DNA from: Christensenella sp964494645
GTDB taxonomy: Bacteria; Bacillota; Clostridia; Christensenellales; Christensenellaceae
NCBI GenBank assembly: GCA_964494645.1
Contig: CAZBSH010000093.1
Coordinates: 1-5,612, forward strand
Length of the DNA stretch: 5,612 nt
Reading direction: 5' to 3'
Shown here: in pieces, positions 1 to 4,917 of the stretch
How the letters are laid out: each line of letters begins with the position of its first letter
Position numbering within the stretch: position 1 is the first letter of the stretch
The notes under the pieces: generated by a model
Databases searched by the model: none
Told to the model about the DNA's origin: nothing
Seen by the model: the letters and a program-made list of their open reading frames with translations, nothing else
Made by a program: the position numbers and the translations under genes

Positions 1-10
1 ATCAGCTCCA
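1..10 (+). tRNA. 3' end of a probable tRNA-Thr gene (truncated by window edge)
   Basis: The first ten bases, ATCAGCTCCA, read as the end of an acceptor stem, a discriminator U and an encoded CCA. Clostridial tRNA-Thr genes commonly begin GCTGATG and end CATCAGCTCCA, which fits. A strong terminator follows after two bases, as expected behind a tRNA gene. The same ten bases recur at 3115-3124 in a tRNA-like context. Only ten bases are visible, so the identity is an inference; the rest of the gene would lie to the left. Confidence 0.5.
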
Positions 11-12
11 AT

Positions 13-39
13 AAAAAACCCATAATTATGGGTTTTTTT
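13..39 (+). terminator. Rho-independent terminator, bidirectional
   Basis: A perfect 26-base palindrome occupies 13-38: six A, CCCATAA, TTATGGG, six T. The T-run extends to 39. The G/C core is short (CCC/GGG), but the A-tract and T-tract on opposite sides would let it stop transcription in either direction. It lies directly behind the presumed tRNA-Thr end and would also isolate the operon on the right from upstream transcription. Confidence 0.85.
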
Positions 40-125
40 ATATTCTGATACCGTAAATATTCCTCTCAAAAAGACTGCTATTAACAGAGATCATACCATA
101 TTCGAACAATTCCCGGATCCCAATT

Positions 126-320
126 TTAACAAAAAGATACCTTTTCATATGCGTTTTGCCAGAACTCGCTAATTTTTTGCGTGCCGATAATCCATTCCTC
201 CTGAATGATCGCGATTCTGTCGCAAATGCGCTGCACTCTGCCCAAAATATGTAATGAAAATAGTACGGTTGCGCCTCTTCCGCCTTCTGCTTGGTTCGTC
301 TCAAAAAATGCCAATATATC
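126..320 (-). pseudogene. Decayed C-terminal fragment of an ABC transporter ATPase
   Basis: Read on the minus strand from about 320 to 126, the frame gives residues resembling the end of an ABC-2-type transporter ATPase. GATVLFSLHIL matches the H-loop region (usually FFSSHIL). It is followed by RVQRICDRIAII, matching the usual EVQxxCDRVAII, and then IIGTQKI and NAYEKVSF. No Walker A, signature or Walker B sequence precedes it. An in-frame TAA closes the frame just upstream (codon just before HDIL), and no ATG or ribosome site suits it. It is therefore a remnant and not a gene. Its H-loop has His whereas the intact ATPase at 1502-2263 has Gln, so it comes from a different ABC subfamily and is not a copy of that gene. 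The rest of 41-371 shows no gene; 350-371 is very AT-rich. Confidence 0.6.
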
Positions 321-371
321 ATGTTAAGCAGATGCCATCAGCAGCATATCAAAAATAATTTTTAAAATGAG

Positions 372-400
372 TTGACATTTTCGCTACTTAGCATTACTAT
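372..400 (+). promoter_or_regulatory. Sigma-A-type promoter of the padR-ABC operon
   Basis: A consensus -35 TTGACA lies at 372-377. It is separated by 17 bases from TACTAT at 395-400, which matches four of six bases of the -10 consensus. The A/T-rich run at 350-371 just upstream could act as an UP element. Transcription would start near 407, about 50 bases before the TTG start of the padR-type gene. Palindromes overlap the -10 and the start point, so repression there is likely. Confidence 0.75.
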
Positions 401-423
401 ATAGTTGTACTATGTAATACATA
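396..423. promoter_or_regulatory. Candidate operator: nested palindromes over the -10 and +1
   Basis: Three perfect inverted repeats are packed into 28 bases. ACTAT-ATAGT is at 396-405, ATAGT-TGT-ACTAT at 401-413 and TATGTA-A-TACATA at 411-423. The last carries the ATGT...ACAT core seen in many PadR-family operators. They overlap the -10 element and the predicted transcription start, where a bound dimer would block RNA polymerase. The natural candidate ligand is the PadR-type protein encoded immediately downstream, giving autorepression. Binding is inferred from position and symmetry. Confidence 0.55.
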
Positions 424-443
424 CTACCGGTCATGCAGAGTAG

Positions 444-451
444 AGAAGGAG
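444..451 (+). promoter_or_regulatory. Ribosome binding site fixing a TTG start for the padR-type gene
   Basis: AGAAGGAG ends eight bases before TTG at 460-462. It lies downstream of the in-frame ATG at 433, so it can only serve the TTG. The protein starting at TTG (MENLTEMLKGVLEG...) begins exactly where PadR-family homologues of this type begin. The ATG at 433 has no good ribosome site ahead of it. Confidence 0.75.
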
Positions 452-459
452 TAATCATT

Positions 460-789
460 TTGGAGAACTTAACAGAAATGCTCAAAGGTGTATTAGAAGG
501 ATGTATCCTTGAAATAATCAGCCGCAAGGAAACGTATGGCTATGACATCACAAAACAGCTCAACGCGCTCGGCTTCACAGATGTTGTGGAAGGGACCGTC
601 TATACAATCTTAATGCGGCTCGAAAAGAACGCGCTTGTGGCAGTCCGCAAAAAACCGTCCGATATGGGACCCCCGAGGAAGTTTTTCACACTCAATACGG
701 CAGGATATGAGGAGCTGCAGCGATTTTGGGAAAAGTGGCATTTTGTTGCCTCGAAAATCAATCAGCTAAAGGAGAATGAAAATGCTTGA
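460..789 (+). CDS. PadR-family transcriptional repressor (short, subfamily 1 type)
   Basis: This is a 109-residue winged-helix DNA-binding protein expected to act as a dimeric repressor in the cytoplasm. The PadR signature is clear: LEGCILEIISRKETYGYDI (helices 1-2, about residues 12-30), then VVEGTVYTILMRLEKNALV as the recognition helix region (about 42-60). A wing rich in basic residues with MGPPRKFFTLNTAG follows (about 69-82), and a C-terminal helix ending near LKENENA probably forms the dimer contact. Start TTG 460 is chosen over ATG 433 because of the ribosome site at 444-451. The gene heads an operon with two DUF1048 genes and an ABC exporter, and its stop overlaps the next gene. PadR members such as LmrR sit beside ABC multidrug exporters and are released by the exported compound; that role is inferred here. 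No ligand is predictable. Confidence 0.92.
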   Translation: MENLTEMLKGVLEGCILEIISRKETYGYDITKQLNALGFTDVVEGTVYTILMRLEKNALVAVRKKPSDMGPPRKFFTLNTAGYEELQRFWEKWHFVASKINQLKENENA

Positions 790-1153
790 TTCTATTATAA
801 AAACGTTCATAGGTGATCTGGAAGAAAAACGCGAATACAAACAATTGATGAAACGAGTAGATGCACTGCCCGATGAGTATCGATATACGTTTAAAAAAAT
901 CAGGCGTTATATGTACAGTGTGGGCGCTCCCAACGGTAACATGTCAATCTTTACCGATATGACGATATTCGTAAATTTGGTGGAACTATTCGAAGCAAGC
1001 GCCGCCGATGGCATGTCGGTACTTGATGTGATAGGCGCTGATGTCAGTAGCTTTGCAGATGAGCTTATGAGCGTATCAGCGGGAAGCGCCGGGACACCAC
1101 AAGAAAAACTCAACAAAGAAATCAAAGAAAAGCTTGGGCAAGGAGACAATTAA
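782..1153 (+). CDS. DUF1048-family protein, divergent copy 1
   Basis: A small soluble protein of 123 residues, predicted mostly helical, with no signal peptide or membrane segment. It carries the DUF1048 pattern: EYKQLMKRVDALPDEYRYTFKKI (about 18-40), LVELFEASAADGMSVLDVIGAD (about 66-87), and FADEL near 91-95. The start at 782 sits seven bases behind AAAGGAG (768-774). ATG 776 is in frame but only one base from that site, so it is less likely. The first eight bases overlap the end of the padR-type gene, implying translational coupling. Relative to copy 2 it lacks the WNFAGGDGMD and KKWTDHFRKKLN stretches, so it is the more divergent paralogue. DUF1048 genes are commonly found with PadR regulators and ABC transporters in Firmicutes, but their biochemical role is unknown to me. 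A partner or accessory of the regulator or transporter is only a guess. Confidence 0.85.
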   Translation: MLDSIIKTFIGDLEEKREYKQLMKRVDALPDEYRYTFKKIRRYMYSVGAPNGNMSIFTDMTIFVNLVELFEASAADGMSVLDVIGADVSSFADELMSVSAGSAGTPQEKLNKEIKEKLGQGDN

Positions 1154-1155
1154 CG

Positions 1156-1527
1156 ATGATTGAAAGGATTAAAAAACTGTTCGAAGATAAAAAGGAATAC
1201 CGGGAACAAATGAGACGAGTGGACGCTTTGCCTGAGGAGTATCGTTTTGTATTCGAAAAGATACAAGAATACATTTGGAACTTCGCCGGCGGGGATGGAA
1301 TGGATATGTTAAAAACCCAGTACGCGCTGATAGAACTATTTGAAACCGGCGCGACAGAAGGAAAACGTGTTCTGGACATTACAGGTCAAGACATTGCCGG
1401 ATTTTGTAACGAGCTGATATATGATACGAAAAAGTGGACAGATCATTTTCGTAAAAAGTTGAATAAAGATGTGACCGAACGACGCGAAAAGAGGAACCGG
1501 AATGAAAAACACGATGATTTTAGCTAA
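1156..1527 (+). CDS. DUF1048-family protein, canonical copy 2
   Basis: A 123-residue soluble protein with the fuller DUF1048 pattern: EYREQMRRVDALPEEYRFVFEKIQEYIWNF (about 14-43), GGDGMDML (45-52), LIELFETGATEGKRVLDITGQD (58-79), FCNEL (83-87) and KKWTDHFRKKLNKDV (92-106). It has a charged tail rich in Arg, Lys and Asn. AAGGAG at 1140-1145 ends ten bases before the ATG, inside the end of the preceding gene. The two proteins are clearly paralogous, sharing RVDALPxEYR, ELFE and VLD..G.D, so the pair arose by tandem duplication. The last 26 bases overlap the ABC ATPase start, and the ATPase ribosome site lies within this gene. The role is unknown, but tight coupling argues that it is made together with the transporter. 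Confidence 0.87.
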   Translation: MIERIKKLFEDKKEYREQMRRVDALPEEYRFVFEKIQEYIWNFAGGDGMDMLKTQYALIELFETGATEGKRVLDITGQDIAGFCNELIYDTKKWTDHFRKKLNKDVTERREKRNRNEKHDDFS

Positions 1528-2263
1528 TGGGCTTCAAAAATCATATAAAGAGGTACCTGTTCTTAAAGGCATAGATCTTGAAGTGGAAAAAGGTAGCATT
1601 TTTGCGCTTCTCGGCAGCAATGGAGCAGGAAAGACTACGATAATAAAAATTTTAACAACTCTATTGAAGGCAGACAGCGGCACTGCCAGCGTCAACGGCT
1701 TTGATATAGTCAAGCATTCCGAAAACGTACGGCAATCAATTAGCTTAACCGGTCAGTTTGCGGCTGTGGATGAAATACTCACAGGGCGGGAAAATCTTGT
1801 ATTGATAGCAAAACTCAGACACTTAAACAATCCTAAGAAAATTGCGGGGCAATTGCTGGAGCAGTTTAGCCTGACAGACGCGGCAGACCGCCGCACGTCT
1901 ACTTATTCAGGTGGAATGCGCCGCAGACTCGATATAGCAATGAGCTTAATCGGCAACCCCGCACTTCTTTTCCTTGACGAACCAACAACAGGGCTTGACC
2001 CGCAGGGACGTCTTGAAGTTTGGAAAGCAGTTAAGCTTTTGGCAAATAGCGGAACCACCATTTTTCTTACCACACAATATTTGGAAGAGGCAGAGTTGCT
2101 TGCAGACCGGATTGCTATTCTGCATGAAGGAAAGATTATCGCGAACGGCACAATGCAGGAACTCAAAAAATTGTTTCCGCCCGCAAAGGTGGAGTATGTG
2201 GAAAAGCAACCGACCCTAGAAGAGATATTTCTCTCAATCATCGGCAAAAAGGAGGATAAGTGA
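1502..2263 (+). CDS. ABC transporter ATPase, DrrA-like (ABC-2 exporter)
   Basis: A 253-residue nucleotide-binding subunit that should power export through the permease encoded next. Visible motifs are Walker A GSNGAGKTT (38-46), a Q-loop around TGQF (Gln85), signature YSGGM (135-139) followed by RRRLDIA, Walker B LLFLDE (155-160) and D-loop GLDPQ (164-168). The usual H-loop His is replaced by Gln192 in FLTTQYLEEAE, which is characteristic of the daunorubicin-resistance DrrA branch. The C-terminus KVEYVEKQPTLEEIFL keeps the DrrA-type LxEIFL tail, but the linker before it is short, so the protein is smaller than DrrA (above 300 residues). ATG 1502 has AGAGGA at 1490-1495 and overlaps the preceding gene by 26 bases. 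ATG 1514 is a weaker alternative. The substrate is unknown; a drug or hydrophobic toxic compound is the family expectation. Confidence 0.95.
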   Translation: MKNTMILANGLQKSYKEVPVLKGIDLEVEKGSIFALLGSNGAGKTTIIKILTTLLKADSGTASVNGFDIVKHSENVRQSISLTGQFAAVDEILTGRENLVLIAKLRHLNNPKKIAGQLLEQFSLTDAADRRTSTYSGGMRRRLDIAMSLIGNPALLFLDEPTTGLDPQGRLEVWKAVKLLANSGTTIFLTTQYLEEAELLADRIAILHEGKIIANGTMQELKKLFPPAKVEYVEKQPTLEEIFLSIIGKKEDK

Positions 2264-2264
2264 A

Positions 2265-3032
2265 ATGGAAAATGTAAAAAAGCATTTTTTTCGCGATGCA
2301 TCTGTGATGCTCGGAAGATCGATGAAACACATCACCCGCAGTTTGGATACTATCATCACTACTGCGCTTATGCCGGTTGCAATTATGCTGCTGTTTGTCT
2401 ATGTATTAGGCGGCGCAATTCAGACGGGAGGCGGCAATTATGCTAATTACCAGTTGCCGGGCATCCTGCTCATTACGATTTCCAGCGGAATTTCTTATAC
2501 AGCATACAGGTTGTTTACTGATAAACAGCGGGGTATATTCGAGCGCTTTCATTCTATGCCGATCTCTCGTTCAGCACCATTGTGGGGGCACGTGCTGACC
2601 TCCCTTGTTTCCAACATGGTTTCGGTGGCGGTGGTGATTGGCGTGTCCTTTTTGATGGGATTTCGTCCATCGGCAGGGATCCTCGACTGGTTTGCGATCG
2701 TGGGAATACTGGCACTCTTTACCATGTCGCTGACTTGGGTTGCAGTCATTGCCGGAATTGCCGCCAAAACACCGGACGGAGCAACTGTGTTCTCCTACCC
2801 GCTGATCTTTCTGCCGTTTATTAGCTCCGCATTCGTTCCAACCGCAACGATGCCAACAGCCTTGCGTGCTTTTGCAGAAAATCAGCCGGTAACCTCTATC
2901 GTGAACACCATACGGGCGTTGTTTGAAGGACAATCGGCGGGAAATGATATTTGGGTTGCGCTTGCATGGTGTGTTGGGATTATGCTGGTGGCGTGTGTGA
3001 TTGCAGTACGGATGTACCAAAAGAAGATATAG
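2265..3032 (+). CDS. ABC-2 type permease, DrrB-like
   Basis: A 255-residue integral membrane protein forming the channel for the ATPase encoded one base upstream. Six hydrophobic segments can be seen at about residues 29-50, 63-83, 107-131, 142-166, 174-192 and 229-249, the normal topology of a half-size ABC-2 permease. The ABC-2 signature region is present as IFERFHSMPISRSAPLWGHVL (91-111). FISSAFVPTATMPTALRAFAENQPVT (185-210) is typical of DrrB/NodJ-type proteins. The ribosome site AAGGAGG (2249-2254) lies at the end of the ATPase gene. The last residues, MYQKKI, give a positively charged cytoplasmic tail. No terminator follows directly; the message should continue through the tRNA-like remnant to the terminator at 3147. 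Confidence 0.94.
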   Translation: MENVKKHFFRDASVMLGRSMKHITRSLDTIITTALMPVAIMLLFVYVLGGAIQTGGGNYANYQLPGILLITISSGISYTAYRLFTDKQRGIFERFHSMPISRSAPLWGHVLTSLVSNMVSVAVVIGVSFLMGFRPSAGILDWFAIVGILALFTMSLTWVAVIAGIAAKTPDGATVFSYPLIFLPFISSAFVPTATMPTALRAFAENQPVTSIVNTIRALFEGQSAGNDIWVALAWCVGIMLVACVIAVRMYQKKI

Positions 3033-3059
3033 CCGCAAAAGGTATCAAGAATAACAGGG

Positions 3060-3124
3060 GCGCTCACAGGTAGAATGCTTTGGCAGGGACGAAATCACAG
3101 GTTCAAATCTCGCCATCAGCTCCA
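3060..3124 (+). pseudogene. Degenerate tRNA-Thr remnant (3' three-quarters)
   Basis: The sequence follows a tRNA layout: GCTCACAGGTAGAATGC (D-arm like, 3062-3078), TTTGGCAGGGACGAA (anticodon-arm like), GGTTCAAATC (T-loop, 3100-3109) and ATCAGCTCCA (acceptor end with CCA, 3115-3124). The anticodon region TTGGCAGGGA differs by transitions from TTGGTAAGGA, expected for a Thr GGU anticodon arm. The uridine before the anticodon is lost, the T-stem is mismatched (ACAGG against CTCGC), and no GCTGATG acceptor 5' strand is found upstream. It cannot be a working tRNA. It could be an attachment-site scar or a decayed tRNA copy, and it lies in the 3' untranslated part of the ABC operon. Confidence 0.6.
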
Positions 3125-3146
3125 TAACAGAGTGTCTCTTACTCCC

Positions 3147-3180
3147 ATCCCCGTACGTTCTGCGAGCGGGGATTTTTGTT
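3147..3180 (+). terminator. Rho-independent terminator after the ABC operon and tRNA remnant
   Basis: ATCCCCG (3147-3153) pairs perfectly with CGGGGAT (3167-3173) around a 13-base loop. TTTTTGTTT follows (3173-3181, sharing its first T with the stem). This is the first convincing stop signal after the permease gene and lies 23 bases behind the tRNA-like remnant. It would end the five-gene transcript and, ancestrally, may have served the tRNA. Confidence 0.82.
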
Positions 3181-3219
3181 TCATTTCTTTATAAAAAGCA
3201 CCCCTGATCTGACAATTTC

Positions 3220-3228
3220 TGATATAAT
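3220..3228 (+). promoter_or_regulatory. Extended -10 promoter of the patatin-like gene
   Basis: TGATATAAT combines a perfect -10 TATAAT (3223-3228) with the TG of an extended -10. No good -35 is found at the right distance; the bases at 3200-3205 are ACCCCT. Transcription would begin near 3235, giving a leader of only about 20 bases that holds the ribosome site AAGGAG (3240-3245), ten bases ahead of ATG 3256. Confidence 0.65.
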
Positions 3229-3255
3229 AGTTGCAATACAAGGAGCTATGATACT

Positions 3256-4113
3256 ATGACAGGACTTATTGATTGTGGCGGTGGGATGCGCGGCGTCTAT
3301 ACCGCCGGCATCTACGATTATTTGTTAGATCACAAAATCATGATAGACTATGGAATCGGCGTCTCCGCAGGCGCCGCAAATATGATCTCATATTTAGCGG
3401 GTCAACGCGGACGAACGCTCACCTTTTTTGAGGAATATACTTTCCGCAAAGAGTATATGGGAATAGCAAACTGGCTGAAAAGCCGGAACTATCTTAACCT
3501 CGAATACATCTATTCTACCCTTACAAACCGCGGGGGCGAATATCCGCTCGACTATGAAACATTTTCGAATACCGGCTGTGCGTATCATGTGGTTGCGACA
3601 GAAGCGCAGACAGGAAACCCTGTATATTTTTCAAGGCAGCATCTTTCACAGGATAACTACGACGTCTTAAAAGCCTCCTGCGCAATACCTCTCGCGTGCA
3701 AGCCTTATCTCGTCAATGGCAGCTTCTATTTTGACGGAGGCGTGTCAGACCCCATACCGTACCAAAAAGCTTTTACAGACGGATGTGATCGTATCGTCGT
3801 CCTGATTACGCGGCAGGAAAACTATATCAAGCCCAAACAAAAAAAAATGCGCTTGCTTGCATGGGCATTGCGTAAGTATCCGCACATCGTTACCTTGCTT
3901 GCGCATCGTCACGAGGCATATAACCGTGCGATCGCACAAGTCAAAGAGCTTATGGCGCAGGGAAAAGCGCTGCTTGTCGCGCCGTGCGATGAATGTGGCG
4001 TCAATACACTCACCAAAGATAAACATGCATTCTTGAAATTATATCAAACGGGATATGACGACGGCGCCAAGGTCGCCGCTTTTTTACAAAAAACAAAAAG
4101 CCCTAACCCATAA
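3256..4113 (+). CDS. Patatin-like phospholipase (YjjU-type serine hydrolase)
   Basis: A 285-residue cytoplasmic or membrane-peripheral lipid acyl hydrolase of the patatin family. The Ser-Asp dyad and oxyanion loop are intact: GGGMRG (8-13) supplies the oxyanion hole, GVSAG (35-39) holds the nucleophile Ser37, and DGG (160-162) in YFDGGVSDPIP holds the catalytic Asp160. ASCAIPLACKP (140-150) is the conserved stretch before the Asp motif in bacterial patatins. There is no signal peptide. The length and the C-terminal helical part (about 200-285) fit the bacterial YjjU-like branch. It has its own promoter and is transcribed alone, converging on the dhaKL operon. It lies outside the tRNA-flanked segment and probably belongs to the chromosome backbone. 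The natural substrate (phospholipid or other acyl ester) is unknown. Confidence 0.93.
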   Translation: MTGLIDCGGGMRGVYTAGIYDYLLDHKIMIDYGIGVSAGAANMISYLAGQRGRTLTFFEEYTFRKEYMGIANWLKSRNYLNLEYIYSTLTNRGGEYPLDYETFSNTGCAYHVVATEAQTGNPVYFSRQHLSQDNYDVLKASCAIPLACKPYLVNGSFYFDGGVSDPIPYQKAFTDGCDRIVVLITRQENYIKPKQKKMRLLAWALRKYPHIVTLLAHRHEAYNRAIAQVKELMAQGKALLVAPCDECGVNTLTKDKHAFLKLYQTGYDDGAKVAAFLQKTKSPNP

Positions 4114-4134
4114 GGTCAGTGGCTTTCGTCTGTT
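4097..4134 (+). terminator. Probable terminator overlapping the end of the patatin-like gene
   Basis: AAAGCC (4097-4102) pairs with GGCTTT (4121-4126). Inside it CT pairs with AG and ACC (4106-4108) with GGT (4114-4116), leaving one mismatch, a bulged T and a five-base loop that contains most of the stop codon region. The following TTTCGTCTGTT is only moderately T-rich. The hairpin begins inside the coding sequence, so the real stop may need the larger hairpin just downstream. Confidence 0.5.
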
Positions 4135-4209
4135 CCACAGTGGAGGAGAGGGACGGTATACTGTCGCTATTACCAATATACCGTCCGGCTATTCTCTCCT
4201 GGTAGTGGA
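4134..4209. repeat. Long imperfect inverted repeat between convergent genes
   Basis: Three paired blocks nest around a 16-base loop. The outer block is TCCAC (4134-4138) with GTGGA (4205-4209). The middle block is AGGAGAG (4144-4150) with CTCTCCT (4194-4200). The inner block is GGACGGTATA (4151-4160) with TATACCGTCC (4177-4186). A seven-base bulge (GGCTATT) lies on the 3' side between the inner and middle blocks. No T-run follows on either strand, so it is not a classic terminator. It may be a bidirectional transcription barrier, a palindromic repeat or MITE-like element, or a structured RNA end. It is the only prominent feature between the patatin-like gene and dhaL. Confidence 0.7.
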
Positions 4210-4261
4210 TTAGATGGAGTGATCTATCTATAACTTAGAAGGAAAGCTTTTTCATACCACA

Positions 4262-4897
4262 TTACATGGCTTTGATACCCTCACACATGCTGTCGATCAG
4301 CAATGCGCACGATACCGATCCGGCATCCAGAACGCCGCGCGAACGCTCTCCCAAACGGCTGGCGCGCCCGAATTTCGCAACAAGATCTTTTGTGCTGTCG
4401 CGTCCGTCTTTTGCCGCCGCCGAAAAATCATCAAGCGCCGCATCAAAAGATTTTCCGGCCGCTACCGCTTTTTCAAACGCGGCCTCAGCCGGCAACATAA
4501 CATCCATAAGTGTTTTATCGCCTATACGCGCATCAACCAACTCGCTCAATCCCGCGACCGCATTTTTGACCATTTCCAGGAACAATGCGCTGTCTATCTC
4601 TTCCGCGTCTTGCGATGTTTCTCCCATTTCTATGAACAACGTGCCGTAAATCGGTCCCATGGAACCTCCGATTTCAGAAAGCAAAACATCCCCCAGCGTA
4701 ATCAACGCTTCAGAAAATGTACAATCCTGATCGGCTATCCTCTCACCGCAAATCGTGAAACCCTTGTTCATATTGATTCCGTGATCACCATCGCCGATCG
4801 CACCATCCACAGTCCCAAGATAGTCTTTATTTTCTTGAATGGTCTTTATCATTCTTTCGACAATTACCTTGCCGCCGTTATTTTTAAACTGTTCCAT
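4262..4897 (-). CDS. dhaL: Dihydroxyacetone kinase subunit DhaL (nucleotide-binding)
   Basis: A 211-residue all-helical nucleotide-binding subunit that phosphorylates the keto sugar held on DhaK. The metal-binding acidic loop DGAIGDGDHGINM (31-43) supplies the three Asp residues (31, 36 and 38) that hold two magnesium ions. GGSMGPIYG (77-85) and GDKTLMDVMLPA (126-137) match the phosphate and nucleotide sites. LGERSRGVLDAG (182-193) is the usual C-terminal lid region, normally ending DPG, here DAG. ATG 4897 is chosen because AAAAGGAG (4903-4910) precedes it by five bases; a longer reading would run into dhaK. It follows dhaK by 20 bases in one operon. The length equals stand-alone DhaL. Whether the bound nucleotide is recycled by a PTS DhaM or exchanged for ATP is not shown; no dhaM follows. 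Confidence 0.92.
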   Translation of the reverse strand: MEQFKNNGGKVIVERMIKTIQENKDYLGTVDGAIGDGDHGINMNKGFTICGERIADQDCTFSEALITLGDVLLSEIGGSMGPIYGTLFIEMGETSQDAEEIDSALFLEMVKNAVAGLSELVDARIGDKTLMDVMLPAEAAFEKAVAAGKSFDAALDDFSAAAKDGRDSTKDLVAKFGRASRLGERSRGVLDAGSVSCALLIDSMCEGIKAM

Positions 4898-4917
4898 CTT
4901 TTCTCCTTTTAAAACTT

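Larger units (their letters stand above)
1..3124. mobile_element. Possible remnant of a tRNA-Thr-targeted insertion carrying the ABC cassette
   Basis: The ten bases ATCAGCTCCA, an apparent tRNA-Thr 3' end, occur at 1-10 and again at 3115-3124 in the same orientation. They are followed by ATAA and TAA respectively. A direct repeat of a tRNA 3' end around foreign-looking cargo is the usual footprint of integrase-mediated insertion. The cargo is a regulator, efflux ABC genes and an ABC ATPase fragment. No integrase, excisionase or replication gene is visible, and the repeat is short, so the element would be an old, degraded one or one moved by homologous exchange. Chance or an ancient tandem tRNA duplication are alternatives. 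Confidence 0.3.

Noticed and set aside
38..322. 94-codon minus-strand open frame in the left intergenic region
   Set aside because: It is a different frame over the ABC ATPase relic, with no ribosome site and no recognisable protein pattern of its own.
334..342. GCCATCAGC, matching part of the tRNA-Thr 3' end at 3113-3120
   Set aside because: Nine bases with no surrounding tRNA-like sequence, no T-loop and no CCA; treated as chance.
433..459. In-frame ATG at 433 as the start of the padR-type gene
   Set aside because: The ribosome site AGAAGGAG lies downstream of this ATG and is correctly spaced for TTG 460, where family alignment also starts.
776..781. ATG at 776 as the start of the first DUF1048 gene
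   Set aside because: It is only one base from AAAGGAG; ATG 782 has seven-base spacing and gives the better family-like N-terminus.
1903..2301. Minus-strand open frames across the ABC ATPase and permease genes
   Set aside because: They mirror strongly supported plus-strand genes and show no family motifs or start signals.
3248..3259. Three-codon mini-ORF ATGATACTATGA overlapping the patatin-like start codon
   Set aside because: Its ATG is only two bases from AAGGAG, too close for efficient initiation; it is most likely incidental.
4266..4649. Plus-strand open frame antisense to dhaL
   Set aside because: It is a shadow of the well-supported dhaL gene, with low-complexity Ser/Ala/Arg composition and no ribosome site.
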